This document shows positions 28,068 to 35,250 of a DNA stretch of 64,000 bases, piece after piece (the first letter of the stretch is position 1; every line of letters begins with the position of its first letter). The position numbers and the translations under genes were made by a program. The stretch is from assembly GCF_009557455.1 (NCBI RefSeq), contig NZ_CP045651.1:2046001-2110000 (forward strand). The letters run 5' to 3'. This DNA is from Alistipes sp. dk3624 (lineage in GTDB: Bacteria > Bacteroidota > Bacteroidia > Bacteroidales > Rikenellaceae). A model generated the notes under the pieces. The model searched no databases and was not told the origin of the DNA. It saw only the letters and a program-made list of their open reading frames with translations.

Positions 28068-29033
28068 ATGATCGATCCGAACCGGATTTTTTCTGTCCGC
28101 GACGACGAAGAGTTCGACCGGCTGGCGCTGGAAGTGTTCCGCTTCCAGGCGGAGGCTTGTGCGCCGTACCGAGAGTACCTCGGCCTGCTCGGGATCGGGC
28201 CGCAATCCGTCGGGCGGGTTTCCGAAATCCCTTTTTTACCGATCGGGGTTTTCAAGAACCGTCGGGTTTATGCGGCCGACCGCGAGCCGGAGACGGTCTT
28301 TACCAGTAGCAGCACGACCGGTCAGACGCCGGCGAAACATTATGTCGCCGACCTGGAGCTTTACCGGCAGGCTTTTACGCGCGCTTTCGAACGGTTTTAC
28401 GGGCCGGTCGGCGAGGTCGCCGTTTTTGCGTTGCTGCCCAGCTACCTCGAACGGGAAGGGTCGTCGTTGATATACATGGCCGACCGGCTGATCCGCGACG
28501 GGGCCGGCGGCGGTTTTTATCTGTACGACCACGAGGCCCTGTTGCGCGATATGCGGGCGTGTACGGCGCGGAAAGTGTTGTTGGGAGTGAGTTATGCGCT
28601 GTGGGATCTGGCCGAACGGCGTCCGGGACCGCTGTACGATACGGTGGTGATGGAGACCGGCGGCATGAAGGGACACCGCGAGGAATTGCCGCGCGAGGCG
28701 TTTCACGAACTGTTGTGCCGGGCGTTCTCCGTACCGTCCGTCCATTCGGAATACGGGATGGCCGAGCTGATGTCGCAGGCCTATTCCGCCGGCGAGGGCA
28801 TCTTCCGGACGCCGTCGTGGATGCGGGTGTCGGTGCGTGATCTGAACGATCCGTTCTGCACGCTGCCTGCCGGGCGGACGGGCGGGATCAACGTCATCGA
28901 TCTGGCGAACCTTTATTCGTGTTCTTTCGTACAGACCGAAGACCTCGGCGTCGTGTGCGGCGACGGGGCGTTCCGGATGTTGGGACGTATTTCGGGCAGC
29001 GAAATCCGGGGGTGCAACCTGCTGGTGCAGTGA
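28068..29033 (+). CDS. LuxE-like acyl-protein synthetase/acyltransferase
   Basis: A 321-residue protein of the LuxE/PaaK adenylate-forming group. FTSSSTTGQTPAKHYV corresponds to the nucleotide loop (S-S-G-T-T-G type). METGGMKGHREELPREAF and HSEYGMAELMSQAYS (E-Y-G-M-x-E-x-x-S/T) are the LuxE-family motifs. LuxE itself activates fatty acids for transfer; Bacteroidales copies are common and uncharacterised. The N-terminus (MIDPNRIFSVRDDEEFDRLAL) matches family members lacking the bioluminescence operon. It starts 11 bp after trxB and is likely co-transcribed with it. Confidence 0.8.
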   Translation: MIDPNRIFSVRDDEEFDRLALEVFRFQAEACAPYREYLGLLGIGPQSVGRVSEIPFLPIGVFKNRRVYAADREPETVFTSSSTTGQTPAKHYVADLELYRQAFTRAFERFYGPVGEVAVFALLPSYLEREGSSLIYMADRLIRDGAGGGFYLYDHEALLRDMRACTARKVLLGVSYALWDLAERRPGPLYDTVVMETGGMKGHREELPREAFHELLCRAFSVPSVHSEYGMAELMSQAYSAGEGIFRTPSWMRVSVRDLNDPFCTLPAGRTGGINVIDLANLYSCSFVQTEDLGVVCGDGAFRMLGRISGSEIRGCNLLVQ

Positions 29034-29096
29034 TCCGCGCCTTCCGGATCGGTCCGTACGGAGACCGTATCCGAAAGATTTCATTCGAATCGTGCT

Positions 29097-30938
29097 ATGT
29101 ATAAAAATCTGACCGATTATATCGGGGCGCTCGAACGGGCCGGCGAACTGGCCCGGGTCCGCGTGCCGGTCGATCCGCAGTTTGAGATTGCGGAATTGAC
29201 CGACCGCGAGTCGAAGCGGCCCGGAGGGGGAAGGGCCCTGCTGTTCGAAAATACCGGGACGGCGTTCCCCGTGCTGACCAACATGATGGGTTCCGACCGC
29301 CGGATCGCGATGGCGCTCGGCGTGGAACGGCTCGGAGAGCTTACCGAGCGGATCGACGCGCTGTTCGGCGAATTGACTTCGCCGAAGCCGTCGCTGATGG
29401 ACAAGTTGCGTATGCTGCCGGTGCTGGAAAAGATGTCGCGCTGGCTGCCGCGCAACCGCGGCGGGCGCGGAGCCTGCCAGCAGGTCGTGCTGACAGGCGA
29501 AGAGGCCCGTCTCAGTCTGCTGCCGGTGCTCCGGTGCTGGCCGCACGACGGCGGCCGCTTCGTGACCCTGCCGCTGGTGAATACGGTCGATCCGGACAGC
29601 GGCGTGCGCAACGTGGGGATGTACCGGATGCAAATCCTGTCGGAGCATACGACCGGAATGCACTGGCACCTGCATAAGACCGGCGAGCGCCACTACCGCA
29701 GGTATGCGGAGCTGGGACGGCGAATGCCGGTGGCGGTGTGTCTGGGCGGCGATCCGGCGTACACTTATGCTGCGACGGCGCCGATGCCCGATAACATGGA
29801 CGAGTACTTGCTGGCCGGGTTTCTGCGTCGCCGTCCCGTCGAACTGGTGCGCTGCCTGACTTCGGATCTGCGGGTGCCCGGAGACTGCGATTTCGTGATC
29901 GAGGGCTATGTCGATCCGGCCGAGCCGAAGACGACCGAAGGACCTTTCGGCGACCATACCGGTTTCTATTCGCTCGAAGACGCTTATCCGGTGTTCCACG
30001 TCACGGCCGTTACGCACCGCCGGGGCGCGGTCTATCCGGCGACGATCGTCGGCGTGCCGCCGCAAGAGGACGCTTACATCGCCAAGGCTACCGAAAAGAT
30101 TTTCCTCGCGCCGATCCGCCGGGCTATGCTTCCGGAGGTCAGGGATCTGTATATGCCCGTGCAGGGTGCGGCCCATAACATTGCGGTCGTCGATATCGTG
30201 CGGAACTATCCGGGGCAAGCGTTGAAGGTCGCTTCGTCGTTGTGGGGCGCGGGGCAGATGATGTTCAACAAATACATGGCGGTCGCATCGTCTGGCAGGG
30301 ACGTCCGCGATCCGGAGGTGTTGCGGCAGTTGCTGCGCCGCGTGCGCGTTCCGGAAGACGTCGTGCTGTCGCGCGGGCCGCTGGATGTGCTCGATCATGC
30401 CGCTCCCCGGATGGGGCTCGGCGGAAAACTGGCCTTCGATCTGACCGGGGTCGATCCGGACGGCGCCGTGCCGCCCGTCGGACTGCCGCAGCGGTGGGAA
30501 AACTGTTGCGGCGTGGAGAGGGCGGACGATTCGCTGTGCGCGTCGTGGGGCGTGTTGCTGCTCTATGCCGCCTCGTCCGTCGTACCCGATGTTCCTGCGT
30601 TTCTGCGACGGAACGGGGTCTCGTACCTGCCGCTGGCCGTCCTGTTGGATGCCGGGGCCTACGGATTTTCCTACGGGGATCTGCTGTGGCTCGCTTCGTC
30701 GAACTGCGATCCGTCGCGCGACGTGGCGTTTTCCGGCGGCACGGCGATTTTCGACGCCCGGACGAAAGCCGGCGGAGTGAACGGGTTCGCGCGCCGCTGG
30801 CCGAACGTGGTGGCGTCGTCGCCCGAAACGATCGCTCGGGTCGACGCCCGCTGGGAGGAGTACGGGCTCGGGCCGCGGACGGAGTCCCCGTCGCTGCGCT
30901 ACTTGAAACTGCAACGGCGCGCGTCCGCCGAATACTGA
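29097..30938 (+). CDS. UbiD family prenylated-FMN decarboxylase
   Basis: A 613-residue member of the UbiD family, which decarboxylates aromatic or alpha,beta-unsaturated acids using prenyl-FMN. The N-terminus YKNLTDYIGALERAGELARV, the mid block VFHVTAVTHRRGAVYPATIV and the active-site region EGPFGDHTGFYS (the family's E-G-P-F-G-D-x-x-G-Y/F-Y) are present. Bacteroidetes members of about 600 aa are usually assigned to menaquinone biosynthesis, but this is inferred from length and family only. No UbiX prenyltransferase is in this window. It follows the LuxE-like gene by 63 bp. Confidence 0.87.
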   Translation: MYKNLTDYIGALERAGELARVRVPVDPQFEIAELTDRESKRPGGGRALLFENTGTAFPVLTNMMGSDRRIAMALGVERLGELTERIDALFGELTSPKPSLMDKLRMLPVLEKMSRWLPRNRGGRGACQQVVLTGEEARLSLLPVLRCWPHDGGRFVTLPLVNTVDPDSGVRNVGMYRMQILSEHTTGMHWHLHKTGERHYRRYAELGRRMPVAVCLGGDPAYTYAATAPMPDNMDEYLLAGFLRRRPVELVRCLTSDLRVPGDCDFVIEGYVDPAEPKTTEGPFGDHTGFYSLEDAYPVFHVTAVTHRRGAVYPATIVGVPPQEDAYIAKATEKIFLAPIRRAMLPEVRDLYMPVQGAAHNIAVVDIVRNYPGQALKVASSLWGAGQMMFNKYMAVASSGRDVRDPEVLRQLLRRVRVPEDVVLSRGPLDVLDHAAPRMGLGGKLAFDLTGVDPDGAVPPVGLPQRWENCCGVERADDSLCASWGVLLLYAASSVVPDVPAFLRRNGVSYLPLAVLLDAGAYGFSYGDLLWLASSNCDPSRDVAFSGGTAIFDARTKAGGVNGFARRWPNVVASSPETIARVDARWEEYGLGPRTESPSLRYLKLQRRASAEY

Positions 30939-30943
30939 ATCCG

Positions 30944-32104
30944 ATGAAAGAGCGTCTGAAAGCGTTGCTGAAGGCCTGGACGGCCTGCTCCGGCCGCGAA
31001 GGGAGGCGGATCCTGCTGCTGATTCCGTTGCTGGTGCTGATCGCGCTGCTGTTTCTGTGGCAAGGCAAACCCCGTTTCGAGCGGAGTTTCACGATGTACG
31101 GCGATCGGGCGCTCGATTCGTCGTATCGGGCGAAAAATTCCCGTGCGCGGGCGGCTGAGTACCGGACGGATTCCGTCCGACCGTTTCTTTTCGATCCGAA
31201 TACGGTCGATCGGGACGGGTTGTTGCGTCTGGGTTTTTCGCCGAAACAGGCCGACGGCATCGTGCATTACCGGCAGGCCGGAGCTGTTTTCCGTACGGCC
31301 GCCGACTTCGCGCGCTGCCGTATGGTTTCCGACCGGAAGTTCCGCGAATTGTCGCCTTATATCGCGATCCGCGCAGGAGGAAATTTTTCGAAACCGGAGA
31401 CGGGGACGGATTCCGTCCGGGAGGGGCGGATTCCGGTGCAGGATTCGCTGTTTCTTTTCGATCCGAACACGATCGACCGGGACGGGTTGTTGCGCCTGGG
31501 TTTTTCGCCGAAACAGGCCGACGGCATCGTGCATTACCGGCAGGCCGGAGCCGTTTTCCGCACGGCCGCCGACTTCGCGCGCTGCCGTATGGTGTCGGCC
31601 GACCGCTACCGAAAACTGGAACCCTATATCCGGATCGATTCGGTTGTCGGGCGCCGCGAAGAACTTCTGGAGAAGCGCGGTGCGTCGGATTCGGTTTCCG
31701 GCCCGGTCGAGCTGAACGGAGCCGATTCGGCCGCGTTGGTCGCGGTGAGGGGGATCGGGCCGCTGACGGCCGGCCGAATCGTGCGTTACCGCGAACGGCT
31801 CGGCGGATTCGCCCGGATCGGGCAGCTACGCGAGATCGAGGGGATGACCGATGAAAATTATCGCCGCATTTTGCAACAAATTTGGGTAGACAGTAGTAAA
31901 ATTCAAAAAATTGATATTAACTTTGCACTCCCGTTGCAGTTGAGGGATCATCCCTACCTGCCGGAACGAGTTTTAAACCGGTTATTGAAATACCGACAAT
32001 TAAAAGGAGGTTGGCGTAGTATAAGAGATTTGACAGAGCAACATATCATTTCGGAGCAGCAGGCTGAGAAGCTCTCTCCGTATCTCTGTTTCAGAGTGCA
32101 GTAA
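30944..32104 (+). CDS. Membrane-anchored helix-hairpin-helix protein with internal duplication
   Basis: A 386-residue protein starting at ATG 30944, 5 bp after ubiD. One TM segment (RRILLLIPLLVLIALLFLW) is followed by several ComEA-like helix-hairpin-helix modules. Two of them (about residues 80-142 and 169-231) are nearly identical: each reads FDPNT(V/I)DRDGLLRLGF and HYRQAGAVFRTAADFARCRM. A third (LVAVRGIGPLTAGRIVRYRERL) has the canonical G-I-G-P hairpin, and a fourth, degenerate copy lies near the C-terminus in the AT-richer last 250 bp. Such proteins bind DNA non-specifically, possibly in DNA uptake or at the envelope. The role is inferred from domains. Confidence 0.8.
   Translation: MKERLKALLKAWTACSGREGRRILLLIPLLVLIALLFLWQGKPRFERSFTMYGDRALDSSYRAKNSRARAAEYRTDSVRPFLFDPNTVDRDGLLRLGFSPKQADGIVHYRQAGAVFRTAADFARCRMVSDRKFRELSPYIAIRAGGNFSKPETGTDSVREGRIPVQDSLFLFDPNTIDRDGLLRLGFSPKQADGIVHYRQAGAVFRTAADFARCRMVSADRYRKLEPYIRIDSVVGRREELLEKRGASDSVSGPVELNGADSAALVAVRGIGPLTAGRIVRYRERLGGFARIGQLREIEGMTDENYRRILQQIWVDSSKIQKIDINFALPLQLRDHPYLPERVLNRLLKYRQLKGGWRSIRDLTEQHIISEQQAEKLSPYLCFRVQ
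31184..31326 (+). repeat. Direct repeat copy 1 (HhH module)
   Basis: This 143-nt segment recurs 267 nt downstream (31451-31593) with about six substitutions, nearly all synonymous. Confidence 0.9.
31451..31593 (+). repeat. Direct repeat copy 2 (HhH module)
   Basis: Second copy of the in-frame duplication within the helix-hairpin-helix gene. The only amino-acid change I see in the core is Val to Ile. Confidence 0.9.
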
Positions 32105-32142
32105 ACCCGCGCGGGAGCGTCGGTTTACACCGATTTACGAAT

Positions 32143-32174
32143 TTTGATTACTAAAAAATTTAAAACCATTTTTG
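32143..32174 (+). promoter_or_regulatory. rpsU promoter
   Basis: TTTG (32143-32146), 20 nt, then CATTTTTG (32167-32174), seven of eight matches to TAnnTTTG. The -7 box ends 4 nt before the rpsU ATG, implying a leaderless or nearly leaderless mRNA. Confidence 0.6.
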
Positions 32175-32178
32175 CAAA

Positions 32179-32370
32179 ATGATTATCATGCCGATCAAAG
32201 AGGGCGAAAACATTGAACGCGCACTCAAAAAATTTAAAAGAAAATACGAAAGAACCGGTGTGCTGAAAGAACTCCGTCGCCGCCAATATTTTACGAAGCC
32301 GTCCATCACGGCGCGTGAGAACAAGCTGCATGCGATCTACGTCGAGCAGTTGAAGCGGGAGGAAGAATAG
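32179..32370 (+). CDS. rpsU: 30S ribosomal protein bS21
   Basis: A 63-residue basic protein with the bS21 pattern KEGENIERALKKFKRKYER and VLKELRRRQYFTKPS. It sits near the anti-Shine-Dalgarno end of 16S rRNA; in Bacteroidia ribosomes it helps occlude that sequence, which explains weak SD use. The start MIIMPIKEG at 32179 is preferred because Bacteroidetes homologs begin similarly; a second ATG at 32188 is possible. No SD is present. A strong terminator follows. Confidence 0.95.
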   Translation: MIIMPIKEGENIERALKKFKRKYERTGVLKELRRRQYFTKPSITARENKLHAIYVEQLKREEE

Positions 32371-32395
32371 TACGCGTGTTTTTATCATAAACGAG

Positions 32396-32427
32396 ACCGT
32401 CCGGAACGTAGTTCCGGACGGTTTTTT
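32396..32427 (+). terminator. Terminator after rpsU
   Basis: ACCGTCCGGAAC/GTTCCGGACGGT (12-bp perfect stem, loop GTA) is followed by TTTTTAT. Its T-tract runs directly into the putative promoter of the next gene. Confidence 0.9.
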
Positions 32428-32430
32428 ATT

Positions 32431-32438
32431 TACCTTTA
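32431..32438 (+). promoter_or_regulatory. Putative xerC -7 box
   Basis: TACCTTTA matches TAnnTTTG at seven of eight positions and ends 5 nt before the ATG of the recombinase gene. I see no good -33 element; the rpsU terminator occupies that region. Confidence 0.4.
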
Positions 32439-32443
32439 CGGCA

Positions 32444-33385
32444 ATGGACGAATTCCTGACATACCTGCGCGCCGAAAGGCGTTATTCGGAACTGACCGTG
32501 AAAGCCTATGGCGACGACATCCGCCGCTTCGCTCGGTTCTGTACGCGGGACGGGGCGGAACCGTTCGACCCGGCGCGGGTGACGGCCGACGATCTGCGGG
32601 CTTGGATCGTCTCGCTCGGCGGCACGGAAAAAATGGCGGCACGGAGCATCAACCGGAAAATCTCGTCGGTAAAGGCCTATTTTCGCTACCTTCGCAAGCA
32701 ACGGATCGTTGAATCGGATCTTTTCGCGCATATCACGGCGCTGAAAACGCCGCAGCGACTGCCGTCGTTCGTCGAAGAAAGCCGGATGCAGCGCATCGTC
32801 GCATCGCTGATGCAACCATCCGACGATTTTTCTACGGAACGGGACGCCGTCGTGGTGCTGTTGTTTTACGCGACTGGCATCCGTCTTGCAGAACTGACCG
32901 GTATACGGACGGAAGATTTCTCGGACGGATACCGGACGTTGAAGGTGAGGGGCAAAGGAGATAAGGAGCGGATCGTCCCGGTGATCGAGCCGGTAGCCGC
33001 GCGGGTACGGCATTATCGGGAGCTGATCGAAGCGCAAAATATTTGTAAAAACGGAAATAATTTCTTAATTTTAACGCAACAAGGAAAGCCGATCGGGCGC
33101 AGTGAAGTGTACAATGCGGTGCATGAGGTGCTGAAAGGAGCGGGCGTACAAGGCAAGAGCAGCCCGCATGTGCTGAGGCATACGTTCGCCACTCACCTAC
33201 TGAACCACGGGGCCGATATCCGAGTGATTCAAGAGCTGCTCGGACACGCCAGTCTCGAAACGACGCAGGTGTACACGCACAACAGCATCGAGAAGCTCAA
33301 AGAGATCTATAATCACGCCCATCCGAGGGCTAAAAAAGATAAGGAGGATAATTATGAAAGTGCAGATTCAATCCGTAAAGTTTGA
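32444..33385 (+). CDS. xerC: Xer-type tyrosine recombinase
   Basis: A 313-residue site-specific recombinase with an N-terminal SAM-like domain (MDEFLTYLRAERRYSELTV) and a C-terminal catalytic domain. All catalytic residues are visible: R147 (ATGIRLAEL), K171 (RGKGDKER), H242 and R245 (HVLRHTFA), H268 (LLGHASL) and nucleophile Y277 (TQVYTH). Length and motifs fit chromosomal XerC/XerD, which resolve chromosome dimers at dif, rather than a mobile-element integrase; its setting between rpsU and the hibernation factor is also typical of Bacteroidetes. XerC versus XerD cannot be settled here. Its 3' end overlaps the next gene by 32 bp. Confidence 0.88.
   Translation: MDEFLTYLRAERRYSELTVKAYGDDIRRFARFCTRDGAEPFDPARVTADDLRAWIVSLGGTEKMAARSINRKISSVKAYFRYLRKQRIVESDLFAHITALKTPQRLPSFVEESRMQRIVASLMQPSDDFSTERDAVVVLLFYATGIRLAELTGIRTEDFSDGYRTLKVRGKGDKERIVPVIEPVAARVRHYRELIEAQNICKNGNNFLILTQQGKPIGRSEVYNAVHEVLKGAGVQGKSSPHVLRHTFATHLLNHGADIRVIQELLGHASLETTQVYTHNSIEKLKEIYNHAHPRAKKDKEDNYESADSIRKV
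33341..33347 (+). promoter_or_regulatory. Strong Shine-Dalgarno for raiA
   Basis: AAGGAGG lies 6 nt before the ATG at 33354, inside the end of the recombinase gene. A consensus SD is unusual for this genome, where most starts have none. Confidence 0.8.
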
Positions 33386-33647
33386 TGCCGACCAGAGACT
33401 CGTCGACTTCATTCAACACAAAATGGACAAAATGGATCGGTTTGTTGAGGGTGTTCTCTCCGCGCAGGTAAACCTGAAAGTCGACAAAGACGATGAACTG
33501 GGCAATAAAGTGGCCGTCGTAAAAATGGATGTCGCCGGCAGCGAATTGGTTGCCGAACGTCGTTGCAAAACTTTTGAAGAAGCGATCGATCAGTGTCTCG
33601 ACGCTATTAAAAAGCAGATCGATAAGTATAAAGAGAAACACCGTTAG
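33354..33647 (+). CDS. raiA: Short-form ribosome hibernation factor (HPF/RaiA)
   Basis: A 97-residue beta-alpha-beta-beta-beta-alpha protein of the HPF/YfiA family, short form. It reads KVQIQSVKFDADQRLVDFI, then a second helix KTFEEAIDQCLDAIKKQID, ending in a basic tail (KYKEKHR). It binds the 30S decoding region and silences ribosomes in stationary phase or stress. The start is fixed by AAGGAGG six bases upstream. It overlaps the recombinase gene out of frame by 32 bp. A terminator follows. Confidence 0.93.
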   Translation: MKVQIQSVKFDADQRLVDFIQHKMDKMDRFVEGVLSAQVNLKVDKDDELGNKVAVVKMDVAGSELVAERRCKTFEEAIDQCLDAIKKQIDKYKEKHR

Positions 33648-33668
33648 AAAAAACGGACGATATCGTGG

Positions 33669-33702
33669 CCGTCCCTCCGGATTCCGGGGGGACGGTTTTC
33701 GT
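33669..33702 (+). terminator. Terminator after raiA
   Basis: CCGTCCCTCCGG (33669-33680) pairs with CCGGGGGGACGG (33684-33695, one G-T), loop ATT, followed by TTTTCGTTT. Confidence 0.8.
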
Positions 33703-33785
33703 TTCTGCAGTAAAATCCATATCTTTGTGCAAACGGTTGCATAAGCCGGATGCCTCGCGTATGAGACTAACTTGAATCCGATATT

Positions 33786-35165
33786 ATGAAAAACGATCCG
33801 CTGAGATTTTTACTGGTTTTCGCCTGCGTTTGCGGGTGTTCCCGCGCTGTCGGGACCGTCCGTCCGTCGGGGAACGATCCGGAAGCGGTAGCGCCGGTAC
33901 GCTGGGCCCGGTTCGATCCGGCTCCGGTAAGCGGGAGGTTGGAAGACCGCGTGAGAACGATTCTGTTGAACAGCAACAAATATGCGCTGAACAAGTGGTA
34001 CGACCAGGTGAAAAAATTGGGAGGCCAGTCGGGCGAATACCTCAATTTCGGCGGGATCCGCGAACATCATATCCGTCCGGTGGCCAGCGAAGCGCTCGCG
34101 TTGGCCGTGTCGTTGAAATTCGGGGTGTACGATCCGGCGGTTACCGGCGTTTCTGAAACAGAAGCGGTCGCCAAGGCGGTGCGAATGACTGCCTCGCTCG
34201 CGGCGCGGCATCGGGTGAATGCCGGCGACAAAGGCTGGGGACACGAGTGGCAGAGCGCGCTGTGGGCCAGTTTCGCCGCTACGGCGGGTTGGCTGCTGTG
34301 GGACGACCTGACGCCGCAGGATCGGGAGCTGGTACGCCGGATGGCCGTCGACGAGGCCGACCGGCTGATCGACTACGAGGTTCCGTATTACAGGGATGCG
34401 AACGGGAAAGTGGTCTTCAAGGGGGACAGCAAGGCCGAGGAAAATTCGTGGAACTCGACGATTCTGGTGATCGCCGCCGCGATGATGCCGGAGCATCCGC
34501 ATTGGAAGGGTTGGTACGATAAGTCGGTCGAGTTGCAGCTTTCGGCCTACGCCGCACCGCAGGATTTGCGCAGTAAACGGAAGATCAATGGTTTCAGACT
34601 GAACGAAATCCTGCGCGGCAGCAATGTGGATGCTTACGGAATCGTGGTCAACCACAATATCCTGCATCCGGATTACATGACCGCTTTCATGCACAACGGG
34701 TACAACGCTTGGATCTGGCGGTTGGCGGGTCTGCGGATGCCGCGGGCGACGGTTTACAACGGCGATTTACTGTACCGGACGCTGGCGCTCCGCCCGGTCG
34801 GCGACGGTCGCACGATGTACGTGCGCGGCGATAAAGGGGAGGCGACTCCGCAGATTTACTACCCCGAAGGCAACGACTGGGGGTACGGCCGCCAGGCGAA
34901 TTTTCTGATGATGGACGTGATGGCGATGGCTTTCGGCTGGGACAAGGGTTTCGACGTCCCGGCGTCGGCCTGGGCGGACGTGCGGGCGCAGGAGATGTTG
35001 CGGATGCAGGCCCGCGATACGACGGGACAGTATTACCAGCAGCGGCAGGAAGACTTTTATCCGTCGCGCGAGGAGTGGGTCGCCTACCATGCGGCGTTCT
35101 GCTACCTCGGCCTGTGGATGAAAGATCGCGGACTGCACCGCTTTACGGACGGGAAAATCCGCTGA
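33786..35165 (+). CDS. Unrecognised exported lipoprotein (459 aa)
   Basis: The start carries a lipoprotein-like signal (RFLLVFACVCGCSRA, likely lipid Cys18). The rest is a soluble, mostly helical protein with regularly spaced Trp/Tyr-rich segments (WGHEWQSALWASFAATAGWLL as the clearest; then HPHWKGWYDKSVELQLSAY, NGYNAWIWRLAGL, EGNDWGYGRQANFLM). This is reminiscent of an alpha/alpha-toroid fold such as polysaccharide lyases or unsaturated-glycan hydrolases. I cannot assign a family or catalytic residues. A -7 box TATCTTTG is at 33720-33727 with TTTT 20 nt upstream. It appears monocistronic, ahead of rnr. Confidence 0.6.
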   Translation: MKNDPLRFLLVFACVCGCSRAVGTVRPSGNDPEAVAPVRWARFDPAPVSGRLEDRVRTILLNSNKYALNKWYDQVKKLGGQSGEYLNFGGIREHHIRPVASEALALAVSLKFGVYDPAVTGVSETEAVAKAVRMTASLAARHRVNAGDKGWGHEWQSALWASFAATAGWLLWDDLTPQDRELVRRMAVDEADRLIDYEVPYYRDANGKVVFKGDSKAEENSWNSTILVIAAAMMPEHPHWKGWYDKSVELQLSAYAAPQDLRSKRKINGFRLNEILRGSNVDAYGIVVNHNILHPDYMTAFMHNGYNAWIWRLAGLRMPRATVYNGDLLYRTLALRPVGDGRTMYVRGDKGEATPQIYYPEGNDWGYGRQANFLMMDVMAMAFGWDKGFDVPASAWADVRAQEMLRMQARDTTGQYYQQRQEDFYPSREEWVAYHAAFCYLGLWMKDRGLHRFTDGKIR

Positions 35166-35196
35166 TCCGCAGTTTCGTACAAATTCTTCCGACTGT

Positions 35197-35229
35197 TTTG
35201 GAAGAATGCGAACTATTTGCCTAACTTTG
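35197..35229 (+). promoter_or_regulatory. rnr promoter with flanking inverted repeat
   Basis: TTTG (35197-35200), 21 nt, then perfect -7 TAACTTTG (35222-35229), about 20 nt before the rnr ATG. A 7-bp inverted repeat TTCTTCC/GGAAGAA (35184-35190 and 35200-35206) overlaps the -33 region and could be an operator or the weak terminator of the upstream gene. Confidence 0.75.
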
Positions 35230-35250
35230 TACCTGTTTAAAAGAGAGATT

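Noticed and set aside
31164-31420. Repeated GGACGGATTCCGTCC inverted repeats as possible regulatory sites
   Set aside because: They lie within the coding sequence of the duplicated HhH gene and are explained by the same residues (TDSV) in each copy.
32444-33385. Tyrosine recombinase as evidence for an integrated mobile element
   Set aside because: Length, complete catalytic set and the setting between rpsU and raiA match chromosomal XerC/D. No attachment-site repeats, relaxase or cargo genes flank it, and the nearby DNA is core-like.
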